Below are positions 24,705 to 38,000 of a DNA stretch of 64,000 bases, in pieces (positions within the stretch are counted from its first letter, which is position 1; each line of letters begins with the position of its first letter). The position numbers and the translations under genes were made by a program. Origin of the DNA: Eunapius fragilis (Eukaryota; Porifera; Demospongiae; Spongillida; Spongillidae); assembly GCA_963681505.1 (NCBI GenBank), contig OY811981.1, positions 434,001 to 498,000 on the forward strand. The letters run 5' to 3'. Under the pieces are notes generated by a model. That model was not told the origin of the DNA. It made no database searches and was given only the letters and a program-made list of their open reading frames with translations.

Positions 24705-24737
24705 CCCTAACCCTAACCCTAACCCTAACCCTAACCC
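24705..24737. repeat. Interstitial telomeric repeat (CCCTAA)5
   Basis: Five perfect CCCTAA units plus CCC. The equivalent place in copy 1 of the duplication (near 21773) has only about two and a half units followed by a different flank. TTAGGG is the usual animal telomere repeat, which supports an animal genome. The tract is internal, not a chromosome end. Confidence 0.95.
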
Positions 24738-25349
24738 ACTACATAATGGCATATCTATAATTGGAAATTGTAGTGGGAGGTTAACGGCTACACAAGGTAC
24801 TGAGCATTATGGCTCTGGGTCCACTCAGCTTCCTCCCATAACCAATTTTGACATTGCTAGCTTGTATAAGTGTCCCCGTGCCTATGTATGCCTTTACAAA
24901 GCATTGCAGGTGCCCCGTGGCTACATTTAAGCTGCTAAAGGCACTGCAAATGCCGCATGGGAGTACAAGCTTGTCCAATAGCATTGTTATTTATTTTAAG
25001 TGTTGCCCGTAATGCTAAAAGCATTTTTGAAGCAGTGTAAGTGTGCAACATTAGTGTAGACCGTTAGAGCTTTTTTGCAGGTGTGCCCAAGGCAGTGTAA
25101 AGTTAGCATAAATGTACCCTTGACAGTGCAAGTGTGCCTGTGACGGTGTAAACTTTTTAAATGCAAGTCTATAGCCACAGTACAAAGGGGAGGTGAGAAT
25201 TATGCAAGCAAGGCAATTTGTCTTAGTATAATTATGTACTTACCAACCCTACTTTGCAATAGCCACTGCTTCAATGTCACCTTCATATTTGCCTGTTTGC
25301 ATGGCTGTATTTTGTTCCCACTTGGTGATAATTTTTTTTTTTTTTTCAG
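24738..25349. other. Intergenic, degenerate short repeats only
   Basis: AAGTGTGCC-like and GCAGTGTAA-like motifs recur irregularly between 24870 and 25150, apparently an eroded minisatellite. No convincing gene. A strong T-tract plus CAG at 25330-25349 leads into the next entry. Confidence 0.5.
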
Positions 25350-25595
25350 ATGAGGGTCAAAAATGATGCATGCCTTCAAAGCACTGCTGGTCCACCTGGA
25401 AACGTAGAAGAAAATATTTATAATAACCTACAAGTACCAACTATTAATTTTATTGCTTCAATAAATCTTATTGTTATGGTGGTTCCCATATATTTAAGCA
25501 GACCACAATGTGTCAATTATAATGCATGTGTGCATAACCCTCTGAAGCTATTGACAACAGACTTGACATTTGTGTTCAAAACTATTACATCTTAA
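25350..25595 (+). CDS. Candidate terminal exon (81 codons), unassigned
   Basis: An uninterrupted T-run and CAG immediately precede ATG at 25350, a textbook acceptor. The frame then stays open for 81 codons and includes a hydrophobic stretch (INFIASINLIVMVVPIYL) that could be a membrane segment, with EENIYNNLQVP before it. No family is recognised, and no upstream exon was found. It may be chance beside an old poly-T tail. Low confidence. Confidence 0.22.
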   Translation: MRVKNDACLQSTAGPPGNVEENIYNNLQVPTINFIASINLIVMVVPIYLSRPQCVNYNACVHNPLKLLTTDLTFVFKTITS

Positions 25596-28354
25596 TAGAT
25601 CTTATTTTGGGTGAGATGGGACCGAATACCATTATGTATTTGGTACAATGTATTTGAACCAATTCAAACAGGACCGCCCATAGGGTACTTATAAGTTAAT
25701 GAGTCTCTCGTTTAAATTAAATTTATTACTACTGTAAACTTATAAGGTCTCTCTGCCTGGCACAGTAATCTCGCGAGTAGGTGTTACCTATATAGCACAG
25801 CAGATTCTTATAATGCGTACATCTACAGTGTATCTTACATACATGTATAGGTATGTGTTGGTTACCCAAAGAATTCATGCATATTGTTATTTTCCTACAT
25901 ATCTTTTTACTTAGAACCTTTGTAAGAGCCAAAATCAAAAAAATTGGAAACCTTTTTTTTGTGTACTATTTTTAACTGCACTGCATGGCAAATATGTGTG
26001 ATTTTAAGGAAGGACCTAGTGGCCTTATCAAAACAATAGAGCAACGCATGGTAGTAAGTAAATTTTTAGTAGGGGTAAATACATATACACGGTCTGCCGT
26101 TTAGGCATGTTCAAAGCGTGTATCTGTATCCATGACAAAGGCTACGTGACATATATGAGCGTGTGCGTGCGTGTGTTTGTGTGGTGGTGGGGGTAGTGCA
26201 TTTCAATCACGTGGCAGACGTGTACGAAGATTGGGTACGGCTGATATTGCTTTTACATGGCATGCCAGTAATTTGTTAAGCTAGTGGAGGGGTAGTGCGT
26301 TAGAATCGGCATGATTAAAGATGTCATTAAGCTTACGTGCCACGCCTGTCGTGTGTAAAGCTTGGATAATAGACAAGGCAGTATGTGTGTATGTGGGGTG
26401 GGGGGGGTTGTGCATTAGAATCGGCACTGCAAACACAGTTAAGGATTGCACGTGGCACGGCAGATGTGTACAAAGCTTGTACATGGCACGGCAGGCAGAC
26501 GTACAAAAGTAGTGATGCGGGGGCACCTAGCCTTTGTAAGGTAACTGTAAAACACACTGGAGATAAAATAAATATATTGTTGCGATACACAAAAATAAAA
26601 ACGCTTAAGAAAACCCCTGCTATGGGAGGAACATAGCGGACCCAAAGCCATAATGCTATGAACCTTGGCGGTACTTTGTTCCCGGGCCTCGCTGGTATAA
26701 ATGAAATACAATCGATTTGTCTATTTATAGCGATGTATTAACCTTACGAAGCAGTTGTGGGTTCATCAGTATGAATGTAATTAAGTCAACAAATCTGTTT
26801 AAGTCGTTTGCTAATTGCAAGTTGTTTTAATTCGCAGTGCGATGTTTCTTCACATACTAAGGACATGTAATACAGTGTACACTTAAAATGATGTAGTTCC
26901 AGTATGTGCACTTCAATAGAATTTATGCAAGGAAAATTTGTAAGTCTGTTGGGTGGGTTGGCGGGTGGTTGGTCCTTCCCTTAGTGCATCAAGACGTTCT
27001 AACAAGCCCATCGTGGCAGCACACGTAACCTTAGCTAAGTGACAAGGCCATATGCAGGTACTGTAGTGCTTTTTACTAGCGCTGCATACGTGTGTTCAAA
27101 TTATACATGGCACTGCAGGTATGAAGCTAGCTGGTAAAAGACACGCCACACGCGTGAGTGAAGCCTGGTTAATTAATGGACAACGACTTAATTTAGGTGA
27201 CAAGGTAGGTACGGTAGTGCGTTTGAATCGCACGTCTTAGGGATATAATATTGAACGTGACCCAGCAGATGTGAATTAAGCTCGTTTGTGGCACGCCAGT
27301 CGTGTGGGAAGCTTAGGTAATAGAAAAAACTTGTATCAACGGCCATATGTGCGGACGTTGTACAAATAAGTAATTAGGAACGTACCTCGATGGATGTTCA
27401 ATAGACGAGAACAAAGTTCGGTCTTGCGTGGGCAGTCTGTCCTCGCTCCTTTGCCACACATTTCTAAAGGATGAAAGGTGTAAGGCAAGTCTATGGCAAA
27501 TTTCAAAGTATCGAGTGGTTGTACATAAAGGGACTCGCGCATTGTATTCCGGAATAGGTTGTACACTCTCCCGCGTACCCCTGTTCACCTTCAGAAATGT
27601 GCGGCACGTATATCCCACCCTTGGTACCTGTTTAAACAGCTCAGCTCTGCTACCAAGGCCAATCGCTACAAAGTGCATTAAAAGGAATTATTAATAAGTA
27701 ACTATTTCAAATTCAAATTTTAAGGATTAGATTGGTAGGTAGCGAGCGTACAGGCTGCTTATTGTAGTGACGTGAGGGTTTTTAAAAGGTGAGGGGCAAA
27801 GCTTATATCTGTGTGGAGTGCGTGTGCAGTGTGTACGCGCTGGATGGTCTGCCTCGTAACTAGAGGTCTGCTTGATGCAGCAATTGGTCCTATATGGTGC
27901 TTACGATACGCCAGAGCACAACGCAATCTTCCAACAACACGTCCTAATGCAGTGGCGCTTTGAACCTATTGTACACTACGTCAAGCCTTGATGTTAGTAA
28001 AATAGACACCCGTAAATGACATTCGTGCTGAACAATTACTGCTCTGTTCAGAGCAACCATACAAATATAATCATCGTATACCTGGCGCTAACACAAGGAT
28101 TCGTTGCACAGTACAACACTGGGCCCAAAACGCGAGTCACTCGAAGATGATAAACAAATAATTTTAGTCGTGCCCGGACCATACATTAAATCAATTGATT
28201 TTCAATTGGCAGCCAAACGAACGGAAGGCATAAGTGGTGTCGTGACTCTAAGCTTTTCTCGTATGAATGATAGCTTGTTGATGTGTGCCCGTGACCTAGA
28301 ACGCTGACGGCGTAGTATGTATGGATTTGAACGAGGGTACCCATGTCTGTTGTA
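25596..28354. repeat. Decayed dispersed repeats, CATGGCACGGCAGATGTG family
   Basis: Modules containing ACATGGCACGGCAGATGTG, then AAGCTTGTACATGGCA and CCAGTCGTGTG..GGCTTGG..AATAGA recur at about 26200-26500 and 27080-27330, and again at 28550-29280. A leader, AAGGAAGGACCTAGTGGCC, at 26008 returns as AAGGAAGGCCCTATTGGCC near 28693. Similarity is low enough that the copies must be old. Open frames here (for example 27313-27678, minus) mirror the repeat and show no protein family. The stretches 26640-27060 and 27700-28300 look unique, with nothing recognised. Confidence 0.6.
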
Positions 28355-28545
28355 AAGGCTACGTACCCGTGGTTATGTAAGCTAATGCAAGTATACCCGT
28401 GACCACGTAAGCTTGCCCCATGGCTATGTATGCGTACCCGTGGCTATGTAAGCGAATGCAAGTATACCCGTGACCACGTAAGCTTGCCCCATGGCTATGT
28501 ATGCGTACCCGTGGCTATGTAAGCGAATGTAAGTATACTAGGAAA
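28355..28545. repeat. 71-bp tandem repeat, ~2.7 copies
   Basis: GTATACCCGTGACCACG recurs at 28391 and 28462, with a third partial unit near 28533. The unit contains GCTTGCCCCATGGCTATGTA and GCGTACCCGTGGCTATGTAA, themselves similar, so the unit arose from a shorter repeat. Confidence 0.85.
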
Positions 28546-29347
28546 CATGGGGCACGGCAGATGTGAACTAAGGTTGTAAATAGCAGGCGGTAGAAAGTGG
28601 CACAACCTGAAATGTTTGGGATCCCCACATGTGCACCTTCGTTTTGTGTAACTTTTTTTTAAAACTGCCATGGCAACTGTGTGTGATTTTTAAGGAAGGC
28701 CCTATTGGCCTTGACAAAATAATTTAGGCCTATATTTATTTTTTTGTAGGAGTAAAGAAATTTAGTCTGCCTCAGGCATGTTGGTATATCAACGAAGCTA
28801 TGTGGCAAGGCCATGTGTGTGTGTGTGTGTGTATGTGTGTGTATGTGTGTGTGTAGTGCGGTTGACTCGCGCTGCATACGTGTGTGAGGATTGCACATGG
28901 CACGGCAGATATGGAGTAAGCTTTTACATGGCATGCCAGTCGTGTGTGAGGCTTGGTTAATAGAACAAAGCTTGTATCAAAACCAAACCTACGTGAGCGT
29001 GGGTGGGGGGGGGGGGGGGGGGGGGTTACGGAAGTGTGTTTGACTCGCGCGGCAGATGCTAACGAAGATTGAAAATGACACTGTAGATGTGAACTAAGCT
29101 TGCAGATCTATCGCCAGTCGTGTGGGAGGCTTGGTGTATAGACATATAAGACGGGGTGACAAGCCATATCGGCCATATGTGTAGAACCGACGCGGCAAAC
29201 GCGTTTGAAGATAGCACATAGCACGGCAGACGTGTACTAACTTGGTACATGGTACGGCAGATGTGTTAGACGCTTGAACATGGCACGGCAGACACGTTGT
29301 ACAAAATAGTGATTATAGGGACGCACCTTCGACGGAAGTGAAGACGA
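28546..29347. repeat. Further CATGGCACGGCAGATGTG-family copies with TG and G tracts
   Basis: Continuation of the decayed family (copies near 28550, 28900, 29060 and 29220-29290). A TG/TATG microsatellite at 28815-28856 and a 23-bp G run at 29005-29027 are embedded in it. No gene seen. Confidence 0.65.
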
Positions 29348-29602
29348 GCGTTCAATAGACGAGTACAAAGTTCGGTCTAGACCTGTCGATGCATGGGGAG
29401 TCTCTAGACGCTTGCCCTCGCTCTTTACAACTGCGTTCAATAGACGAGTACAAAGTTCGGTCTAGACCTGTCGATGCATGGGGAGTCTGTAGACGCTTGC
29501 CCTCGCTCTTTACAACTGCGTTCAATAGACGAGTACAAAGTTCGGTCTAGACCTGTCGATGCATGGGGAGTCTGTAGACGCTTGCCCTCGCTCTTTACAA
29601 CT
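29348..29602. repeat. 85-bp tandem repeat, 3 copies
   Basis: GCGTTCAATAGACGAGTAC starts at 29348, 29433 and 29518, an exact 85-bp period with almost no differences. A single diverged relative sits at about 27398-27460, so this is a recent triplication of an older dispersed piece. Confidence 0.93.
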
Positions 29603-29634
29603 GTTTCACTTCTTGCGAGATGGGCACGAGCAAG

Positions 29635-29790
29635 TGGTCCCTCGCGTGTACGGAGCGATAAACGGGATTCGAGGGACCATTAGCGCCGATGCAAGGCACA
29701 GATGCGTATGAATAATATTGGTCCCTCGATGAGGGACCAACCGCAATACGCAATGTATTGCATCTGTGCCATACGCATCAAGTGCGGGGG
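29635..29790. repeat. Nested inverted repeats at the left edge of satellite B
   Basis: TGGTCCCTCG (29635) pairs with CGAGGGACCA (29670). GGTCCCTC-GAT-GAGGGACC forms a second hairpin at 29720-29738. GGCACAGATGC (29695) is inverted at 29759. The same core is therefore used four times in 150 bp immediately before the palindrome array. Function unknown; fold-back element ends are one explanation. Confidence 0.8.
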
Positions 29791-29815
29791 TCAGGAGTCA
29801 TACATTGAGATACAT

Positions 29816-32130
29816 GACTCCTGCATGAGTCATACATACCACCATACTTGACTCCTGCAGGAGTCATACATGGAGATACTTGACTCCTGCAGGAGTCATA
29901 CAAAATGACATACTTGACTCCTTCAGGAGTCATGCATTGAGATACTTGACTCCTGCAGGAGTCATATATACCAACATACTTGACTCACACAGGAGTCATA
30001 CATTGAGATACTTGACTCCTGCAGGAGTCATGCATAGCAGCATACTTGACTCCTGCAGGAGTCATACATGGAGATACTTGACTCCTGCAGGAGTCATACA
30101 TAATGATATACTTGACTCCTGCAGGAGTCATGCATGGAGATACTTGACTCCTGCAGGAGTCATACATAATGACATACTTGACTCCTGCAGGAGTCATACA
30201 TCATGACATACTTGACTCCTGCAGGAGTCATGCATTGAGATACTTGACTCCTGCAGGAGTCATACATACCACCTTACTTGACTCCTACAGGAGTCATACA
30301 TTGAGATACATGACTCCTGCAGGAGTCATACATACCACTATACTTGACTCCTACAGGAGTCATACATTGAGATACATGACTCCTGCAGGAGTCATACATA
30401 CCGCTATACTTGACTCCTGCAGGAGTCTTACATGGAGATACTTGACTCCTGCAGGAGTCATTCATAATGACATACTTGACTCCTTCAGGAGTCATGCATT
30501 GAGATACTTGACTCCTGCAGGAGTCATATATACCAACATACTTGACTCCTACAGGAGTCATACATTGAGATACTTGACTCCTGCAGGAGTCATACATACC
30601 AACATACTTGACTCCTGCAGGAGTCATACATGGAGATACTGGACTCCTGCAGGAGTCATACATGATGGCATACTTGACTCCTGCAGGAGTCATGCATTGA
30701 GATAATTGACTCCTGCAGGAGTCATACATACCAACATAATTGACTACTGCAGGAGTCATACGTGGAGATACTTGACTCCTGCAGGAGTCATACATAATGA
30801 CATACTTGACTCCTGTAGGAGTCATACATAATGACTTACTTGACTCCTGCAGGAGTCATGCATTGAGATACTTGACTCCTGCAGGAGTCATACATACCAA
30901 CATACTTGACTTCTACAGGAGTCATGCATTGGGATACTTGACTCCAGCAGGTGTCATACATACTGACATCCTGGACTCCTGCAGGAGACATACATTGAGA
31001 TACTTGACTCCTGCAGGAGTCATACATACCAACATACTTGACTCCTGCAGGAGTCATGCATGGAGATACTTGACTCCTGCAGGAGTCATACATATGGATA
31101 TACTTGACTCCTGCAGGAGTCATGGATGGAGATACTTGACTCCTGCAGGAGTCATACATAATGACATACTTGACTCCTGCAGGAGTCATGCATTGAGATA
31201 ATTGACTCCTGCAGGAGTCATACATACCAATATACTTGACTAGTGCAGGAGTCATACATGGAGATACTTGACTCCTGCAGGAGTCATACATAATGACATA
31301 CTTGACTCCTGCAGGAGTCATACATCATGATATACTTGACTCCTGCAGGAGTCATGCATTGAGATACTTGAGTCCTGCAGGAGTCATACATACCACCATA
31401 CTTGACTCCTACAGGAGTCATGCATTGAGATACATGACTCCTGCAGGAGTCATACATACCACTATACTTGACTCCTGCAGGAGTCTTACATGGAGATACT
31501 TGACTCCTGCAGGAGTCATTCATAATGACATACTTGACTCCTTCAGGAGTCATGCATTGAGATACTTGACTCCTGCAGGAGTCATATATACCAACATACT
31601 TGACTCCTACAAAAGTCATACATTGAGATACTTGACTCCTGCAGGAGTCATACATACCAACATACTTGACTCCTGCAGGAGTCATACATGGAGATACTTG
31701 ACTCCTGCAGGAGTCATACATAATGACATACTTGACTCCTGCAGGAGTCATGCATTGAGATAATTGACTCCTGCAGGAGTCATACATACCAACATAATTG
31801 ACTACTGCAGGAGTCATACATGGAGATACTTGACTCCTGCAGGAGTCATACATAATGACATACTTGACTCCTGCAGGAGTCATACATAATGACATACTTG
31901 ACTCCTGCAGGAGTCATGCATTGAGATACTTGACTCCTGCAGGAGTCATACATACCAAAATACTTGACTTCTACAGGAGTCATGCATTGGGATAATTGAC
32001 TCCAGCAGGTGTCATACATACTGACATACTGGACTCCTGCAGGAGACATACATTGAGATACTTGACTCCTGCAGGAGTCATACATACCAACATACTTGAC
32101 TCCTGCAGGAGTCATGCATGGAGATACTTG
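29816..32130. repeat. Higher-order block of satellite B repeated at +4828 bp
   Basis: The block to about 32130 matches 34644-36960 with only a few differences, for example one TTGAGTCCTG change near 31368 and CTACAGGAGT versus CTACAAGAGT near 30352/35180. The match ends where the left copy reads AATGACAAAC and the right copy ATGGATATAC. Confidence 0.75.
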
Positions 32131-35034
32131 ACTCCTGCAGGAGTCATACATAATGACAAACTTGACTCCTGGAGGAGTCATACATTGAGATACTTGACTC
32201 CTGCAGGAGTCATGCATACCAGCATACTTGACTCCTGCAGGAGTCATACATGGAGATACTTGACTCCTGCAGGAGTCATACATAATGATATACTTGACTC
32301 CTGCAGGAGTCATGCATGGAGATACTTGACTCCTGCAGGAGTCATACATAATGACTTACTTGACACTTGCAGGAGTCATGCATTGAGATAATTGACTCCT
32401 GTAGGAGTCATACATACCAACATACTTGACTAGTGCAGGAGTCATACATGGAGATACTTGACTCCTGCAGGAGTCATACATAATGACATACTTGACTCCT
32501 GCAGGAGTCATACATCATGACATACTTGACTCCTGCAGGACTCATGCATTGAGATACTTGACTCCTGCAGGAGTCATACATACCACCTTACTTGACTCCT
32601 ACAGGAGTCATACATTGAGATACATGACTCCTGCAGGAGTCAAACATACCACTATACTTGACTCGTACAGGAGTCATACATTGAGATACATGACTCCTGC
32701 AGGAGTCATACATACCGCTGTACTTGACTCCTGCAGGAGTCTTACATGGAGATACTTGACTCCTGCAGGAGTCATTCATAATGACATACTTGACTCCTTC
32801 AGGAGTCATGCATTGAGATACTTGACTCCTGCAGGAGTCATATATACCAACATACTTGACTCCTACAGGAGTCATACATTGAGATACTTGACTCCTGCAG
32901 GAGTCATACATACCAACATACTTGACTCCTGCAGGAGTCATACATGGAGATACTGGACTCCTGCAGGAGTCATACATAATGGCATACTTGACTCCTGCAG
33001 GAGTCATGCATTGAGATAATTGACTCCTGCAGGAGTCATACATACCAACATAATTGACTACTGCAGGAGTCATACGTGGAGATACTTGATTCCTGCAGGA
33101 GTCATACATAATGACATACTTGACTCCTGCAGGAGTCATACATAATGACATACTTGACTCCTGCAGGAGTCATGCATTGAGATACTTGACTCCTGGAGGA
33201 GTCATACATACCACCATACTTGACTCCTACAGGAGTCATACATTGAGATACATGACTCCTGCAGGAGTCATACATACCACTATACTTGATTCCTGCAGGA
33301 GTCTTACCTGGAGATACTTGACTACTGCAGGAGTCATTCATAATGACATACTTGACTCCTTCAGGAGTCATGCATTGAGATACTTGACTCCTGCAGGAGT
33401 CATATATACCAACATACTTGACTCCTACAGGAGTCATACATTGAGATACTTGACTCCTGCAGGAGTCATACATACCAACATACTTGACTCCTGCAGGAGT
33501 CATAAATCATGACATACTTGACTCCTGCAGGAGTCATACATACCAACATACTTGACTCCTGCAGGAGTCATACATGGAGATACTGGACTCCTGCAGGAGT
33601 CATACATAATGGCATACTTGACTCCTGCAGGAGTCATGCATTGAGATAATTGACTCCGGCAGGAGTTATACATACCAACATAATTGACTACTGCAGGAGT
33701 CAGACGTGGAGATACTTGACTCCTGCAGGAGTCGTACATAATGACATACTTGACTCCTGCAGGAGTCATACATAATGACATACTTGACTCCTGCAGGAGT
33801 CATGCATTGAGATACTTGACTCCTGCAGGAGTCATACATACCAACATACTTGACTTCTACAGGAGTCATGCATTGGGATACTTGACTCCGGCAGGTGTCA
33901 TACATACTGACATACTGGACTCCTGCAGGAGACATACATTGAGATACTTGACTCCTGCAGGAGTCATACGTACCAACATACTTGACTCCTGCAGGAGTCA
34001 TGCATGGAGATACTTGACTCCTGCAGGAGTCATACATATGGATATACTTGACTCCTGCAGGAGTCATGGATGAAGATACTTGACTCCTGCAGGAGTCATA
34101 CATAAAACCATACTTGAATCCTGCAGGAGTCTTACATGGTGATACTTGACTCCTGCAGGAGTCATACATAATGACATACTTGACTCCTTCAGGAGTCATG
34201 CATTGAGTTATTTGACTCCTGCAGGAGTCATACATACCACCATACTTGACTCCTGCAGGAGTCATGCATTGAGATACTTGACTCCTGCAGGAGTCATACA
34301 TACGAACATACTTGACTCCTACAGGAGTCATACATTGAGATACAAGACTCCTGCAGGAGTCATACATACCACCATACTTGACTCCTGCAGGAGTCTTACA
34401 TGGAGATACTTGACTCCTGCAGGAGTCATACATATGGATATTCTTGACTCCTGCAGGAGTCAAGCATTGAGATACTTGACTCCTGCGGGAGTCATACATC
34501 ATGACATACTTGACTCCTGCAGGAGACGTACATAATGTCGTACTTGACTCCTGCAGGAGTCATGCATTGAGATACTAGACTCCTGCAGGAGTCATACATA
34601 CCAACATACTTGACTCCTACAGGAGTCATACATTGAGATACATGACTCCTGCATGAGTCATACATACCACCATACTTGACTCCTGCAGGAGTCATACATG
34701 GAGATACTTGACTCCTGCAGGAGTCATACAAAATGACATACTTGACTCCTTCAGGAGTCATGCATTGAGATACTTGACTCCTGCAGGAGTCATATATACC
34801 AACATACTTGACTCACACAGGAGTCATACATTGAGATACTTGACTCCTGCAGGAGTCATGCATAGCAGCATACTTGACTCCTGCAGGAGTCATACATGGA
34901 GATACTTGACTCCTGCAGGAGTCATACATAATGATATACTTGACTCCTGCAGGAGTCATGCATGGAGATACTTGACTCCTGCAGGAGTCATACATAATGA
35001 CATACTTGACTCCTGCAGGAGTCATACATCATGA

Positions 35035-38000
35035 CATACTTGACTCCTGCAGGAGTCATGCATTGAGATACTTGACTCCTGCAGGAGTCATACATACCAC
35101 CTTACTTGACTCCTACAGGAGTCATACATTGAGATACATGACTCCTGCAGGAGTCATACATACCACTATACTTGACTCCTACAAGAGTCATACATTGAGA
35201 TACATGACTCCTGCAGGAGTCATACATACCGCTATACTTGACTCCTGCAGGAGTCTTACATGGAGATACTTGACTCCTGCAGGAGTCATTCATAATGACA
35301 TACTTGACTCCTTCAGGAGTCATGCATTGAGATACTTGACTCCTGCAGGAGTCATATATACCAACATACTTGACTCCTACAGGAGTCATACATTGAGATA
35401 CTTGACTCCTGCAGGAGTCATACATACCAACATACTTGACTCCTGCAGGAGTCATACATGGAGATACTGGACTCCTGCAGGAGTCATACATGATGGCATA
35501 CTTGACTCCTGCAGGAGTCATGCATTGAGATAATTGACTCCTGCAGGAGTCATACATACCAACATAATTGACTACTGCAGGAGTCATACGTGGAGATACT
35601 TGACTCCTGCAGGAGTCATACATAATGACATACTTGACTCCTGTAGGAGTCATACATAATGACTTACTTGACTCCTGCAGGAGTCATGCATTGAGATACT
35701 TGACTCCTGCAGGAGTCATACATACCAACATACTTGACTTCTACAGGAGTCATGCATTGGGATACTTGACTCCAGCAGGTGTCATACATACTGACATCCT
35801 GGACTCCTGCAGGAGACATACATTGAGATACTTGACTCCTGCAGGAGTCATACATACCAACATACTTGACTCCTGCAGGAGTCATGCATGGAGATACTTG
35901 ACTCCTGCAGGAGTCATACATATGGATATACTTGACTCCTGCAGGAGTCATGGATGGAGATACTTGACTCCTGCAGGAGTCATACATAATGACATACTTG
36001 ACTCCTGCAGGAGTCATGCATTGAGATAATTGACTCCTGCAGGAGTCATACATACCAATATACTTGACTAGTGCAGGAGTCATACATGGAGATACTTGAC
36101 TCCTGCAGGAGTCATACATAATGACATACTTGACTCCTGCAGGAGTCATACATCATGATATACTTGACTCCTGCAGGAGTCATGCATTGAGATACTTGAC
36201 TCCTGCAGGAGTCATACATACCACCATACTTGACTCCTACAGGAGTCATGCATTGAGATACATGACTCCTGCAGGAGTCATACATACCACTATACTTGAC
36301 TCCTGCAGGAGTCTTACATGGAGATACTTGACTCCTGCAGGAGTCATTCATAATGACATACTTGACTCCTTCAGGAGTCATGCATTGAGATACTTGACTC
36401 CTGCAGGAGTCATATATACCAACATACTTGACTCCTACAAAAGTCATACATTGAGATACTTGACTCCTGCAGGAGTCATACATACCAACATACTTGACTC
36501 CTGCAGGAGTCATACATGGAGATACTTGACTCCTGCAGGAGTCATACATAATGACATACTTGACTCCTGCAGGAGTCATGCATTGAGATAATTGACTCCT
36601 GCAGGAGTCATACATACCAACATAATTGACTACTGCAGGAGTCATACATGGAGATACTTGACTCCTGCAGGAGTCATACATAATGACATACTTGACTCCT
36701 GCAGGAGTCATACATAATGACATACTTGACTCCTGCAGGAGTCATGCATTGAGATACTTGACTCCTGCAGGAGTCATACATACCAAAATACTTGACTTCT
36801 ACAGGAGTCATGCATTGGGATAATTGACTCCAGCAGGTGTCATACATACTGACATACTGGACTCCTGCAGGAGACATACATTGAGATACTTGACTCCTGC
36901 AGGAGTCATACATACCAACATACTTGACTCCTGCAGGAGTCATGCATGGAGATACTTGACTCCTGCAGGAGTCATACATATGGATATACTTGACTCCTGC
37001 AGGAGTCATGGATGGAGATACTTGACTCCTGCAGGAGTCATACATAAAACCATACTTGAATCCTGCAGGAGTCTTACATGGTGATACTTGACTCCTGCAG
37101 GAGTCATACATAATGACATACTTGACTCATTCAGGAGTCATGCATTGAGTTACTTGACTCCTGCAGGAGTCATACATACCACCATTCTTGACTCCTGCAG
37201 GAGTCAAGCATTGAGATACTTGACTCCTGCGGGAGTCATACATCATGACATACTTGACTCCTGCAGGAGACGTACATAATGTCGTACTTGACTCCTGCAG
37301 GAGTCATGCATTGAGATACTTGACTCCTGCAGGAGTCATACAAACCAACATACTTGACTCCTACAGGAGTCATACATTGAGATACATGACTCCTGCAGGA
37401 GTCATACATACCACCATACTTGACTCCTGCAGGAGTCATACAAGGAGATACTTGACTCCTGCAGGAGTCATACATAATGACATACTTGACTCCTTCAGGA
37501 GTCATGCATTGAGATACTTGACTCCTGCAGGAGTCATATATACCAACATACTTGACTCACACAGGAGTCATACATTGAGATACTTGACTCCTGCAGGAGT
37601 CATGCATACCAGCATACTTGACTCCTGCAGGAGTCATGCATGGAGATACTTGACTCCTGCAGGAGTCATACATAATGATATACTTGACTCCTGCAGGAGT
37701 CATGCATGGAGATACTTGACTCCTGCAGGAGTCATACATAATGACATACTTGACTCTTGCAGGAGTCATGCATTGAGATAATTGACTCCTGCAGGAGTCA
37801 TACATACCAACATACTTGACTAGTGCAGGAGTCATACATGGAGATACTTGACTCCTGCAGGAGTCATACATAATGACATACTTGACTTTTGCAGGAGTCA
37901 TACATCATGACATACTTGACTCCTGCAGGAGTCATGCATTGAGATACTTGACTCCTGCAGGAGTCATACATACCACCTTACTTGACTCCTACAGGAGTCA

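Noticed and set aside
24705-24737. True telomere or chromosome end
   Set aside because: Only five units, with unique sequence on both sides.
27313-27678. 121-codon minus-strand gene
   Set aside because: Part of its DNA recurs in the 85-bp repeat at 29.4 kb; no family or splice evidence.
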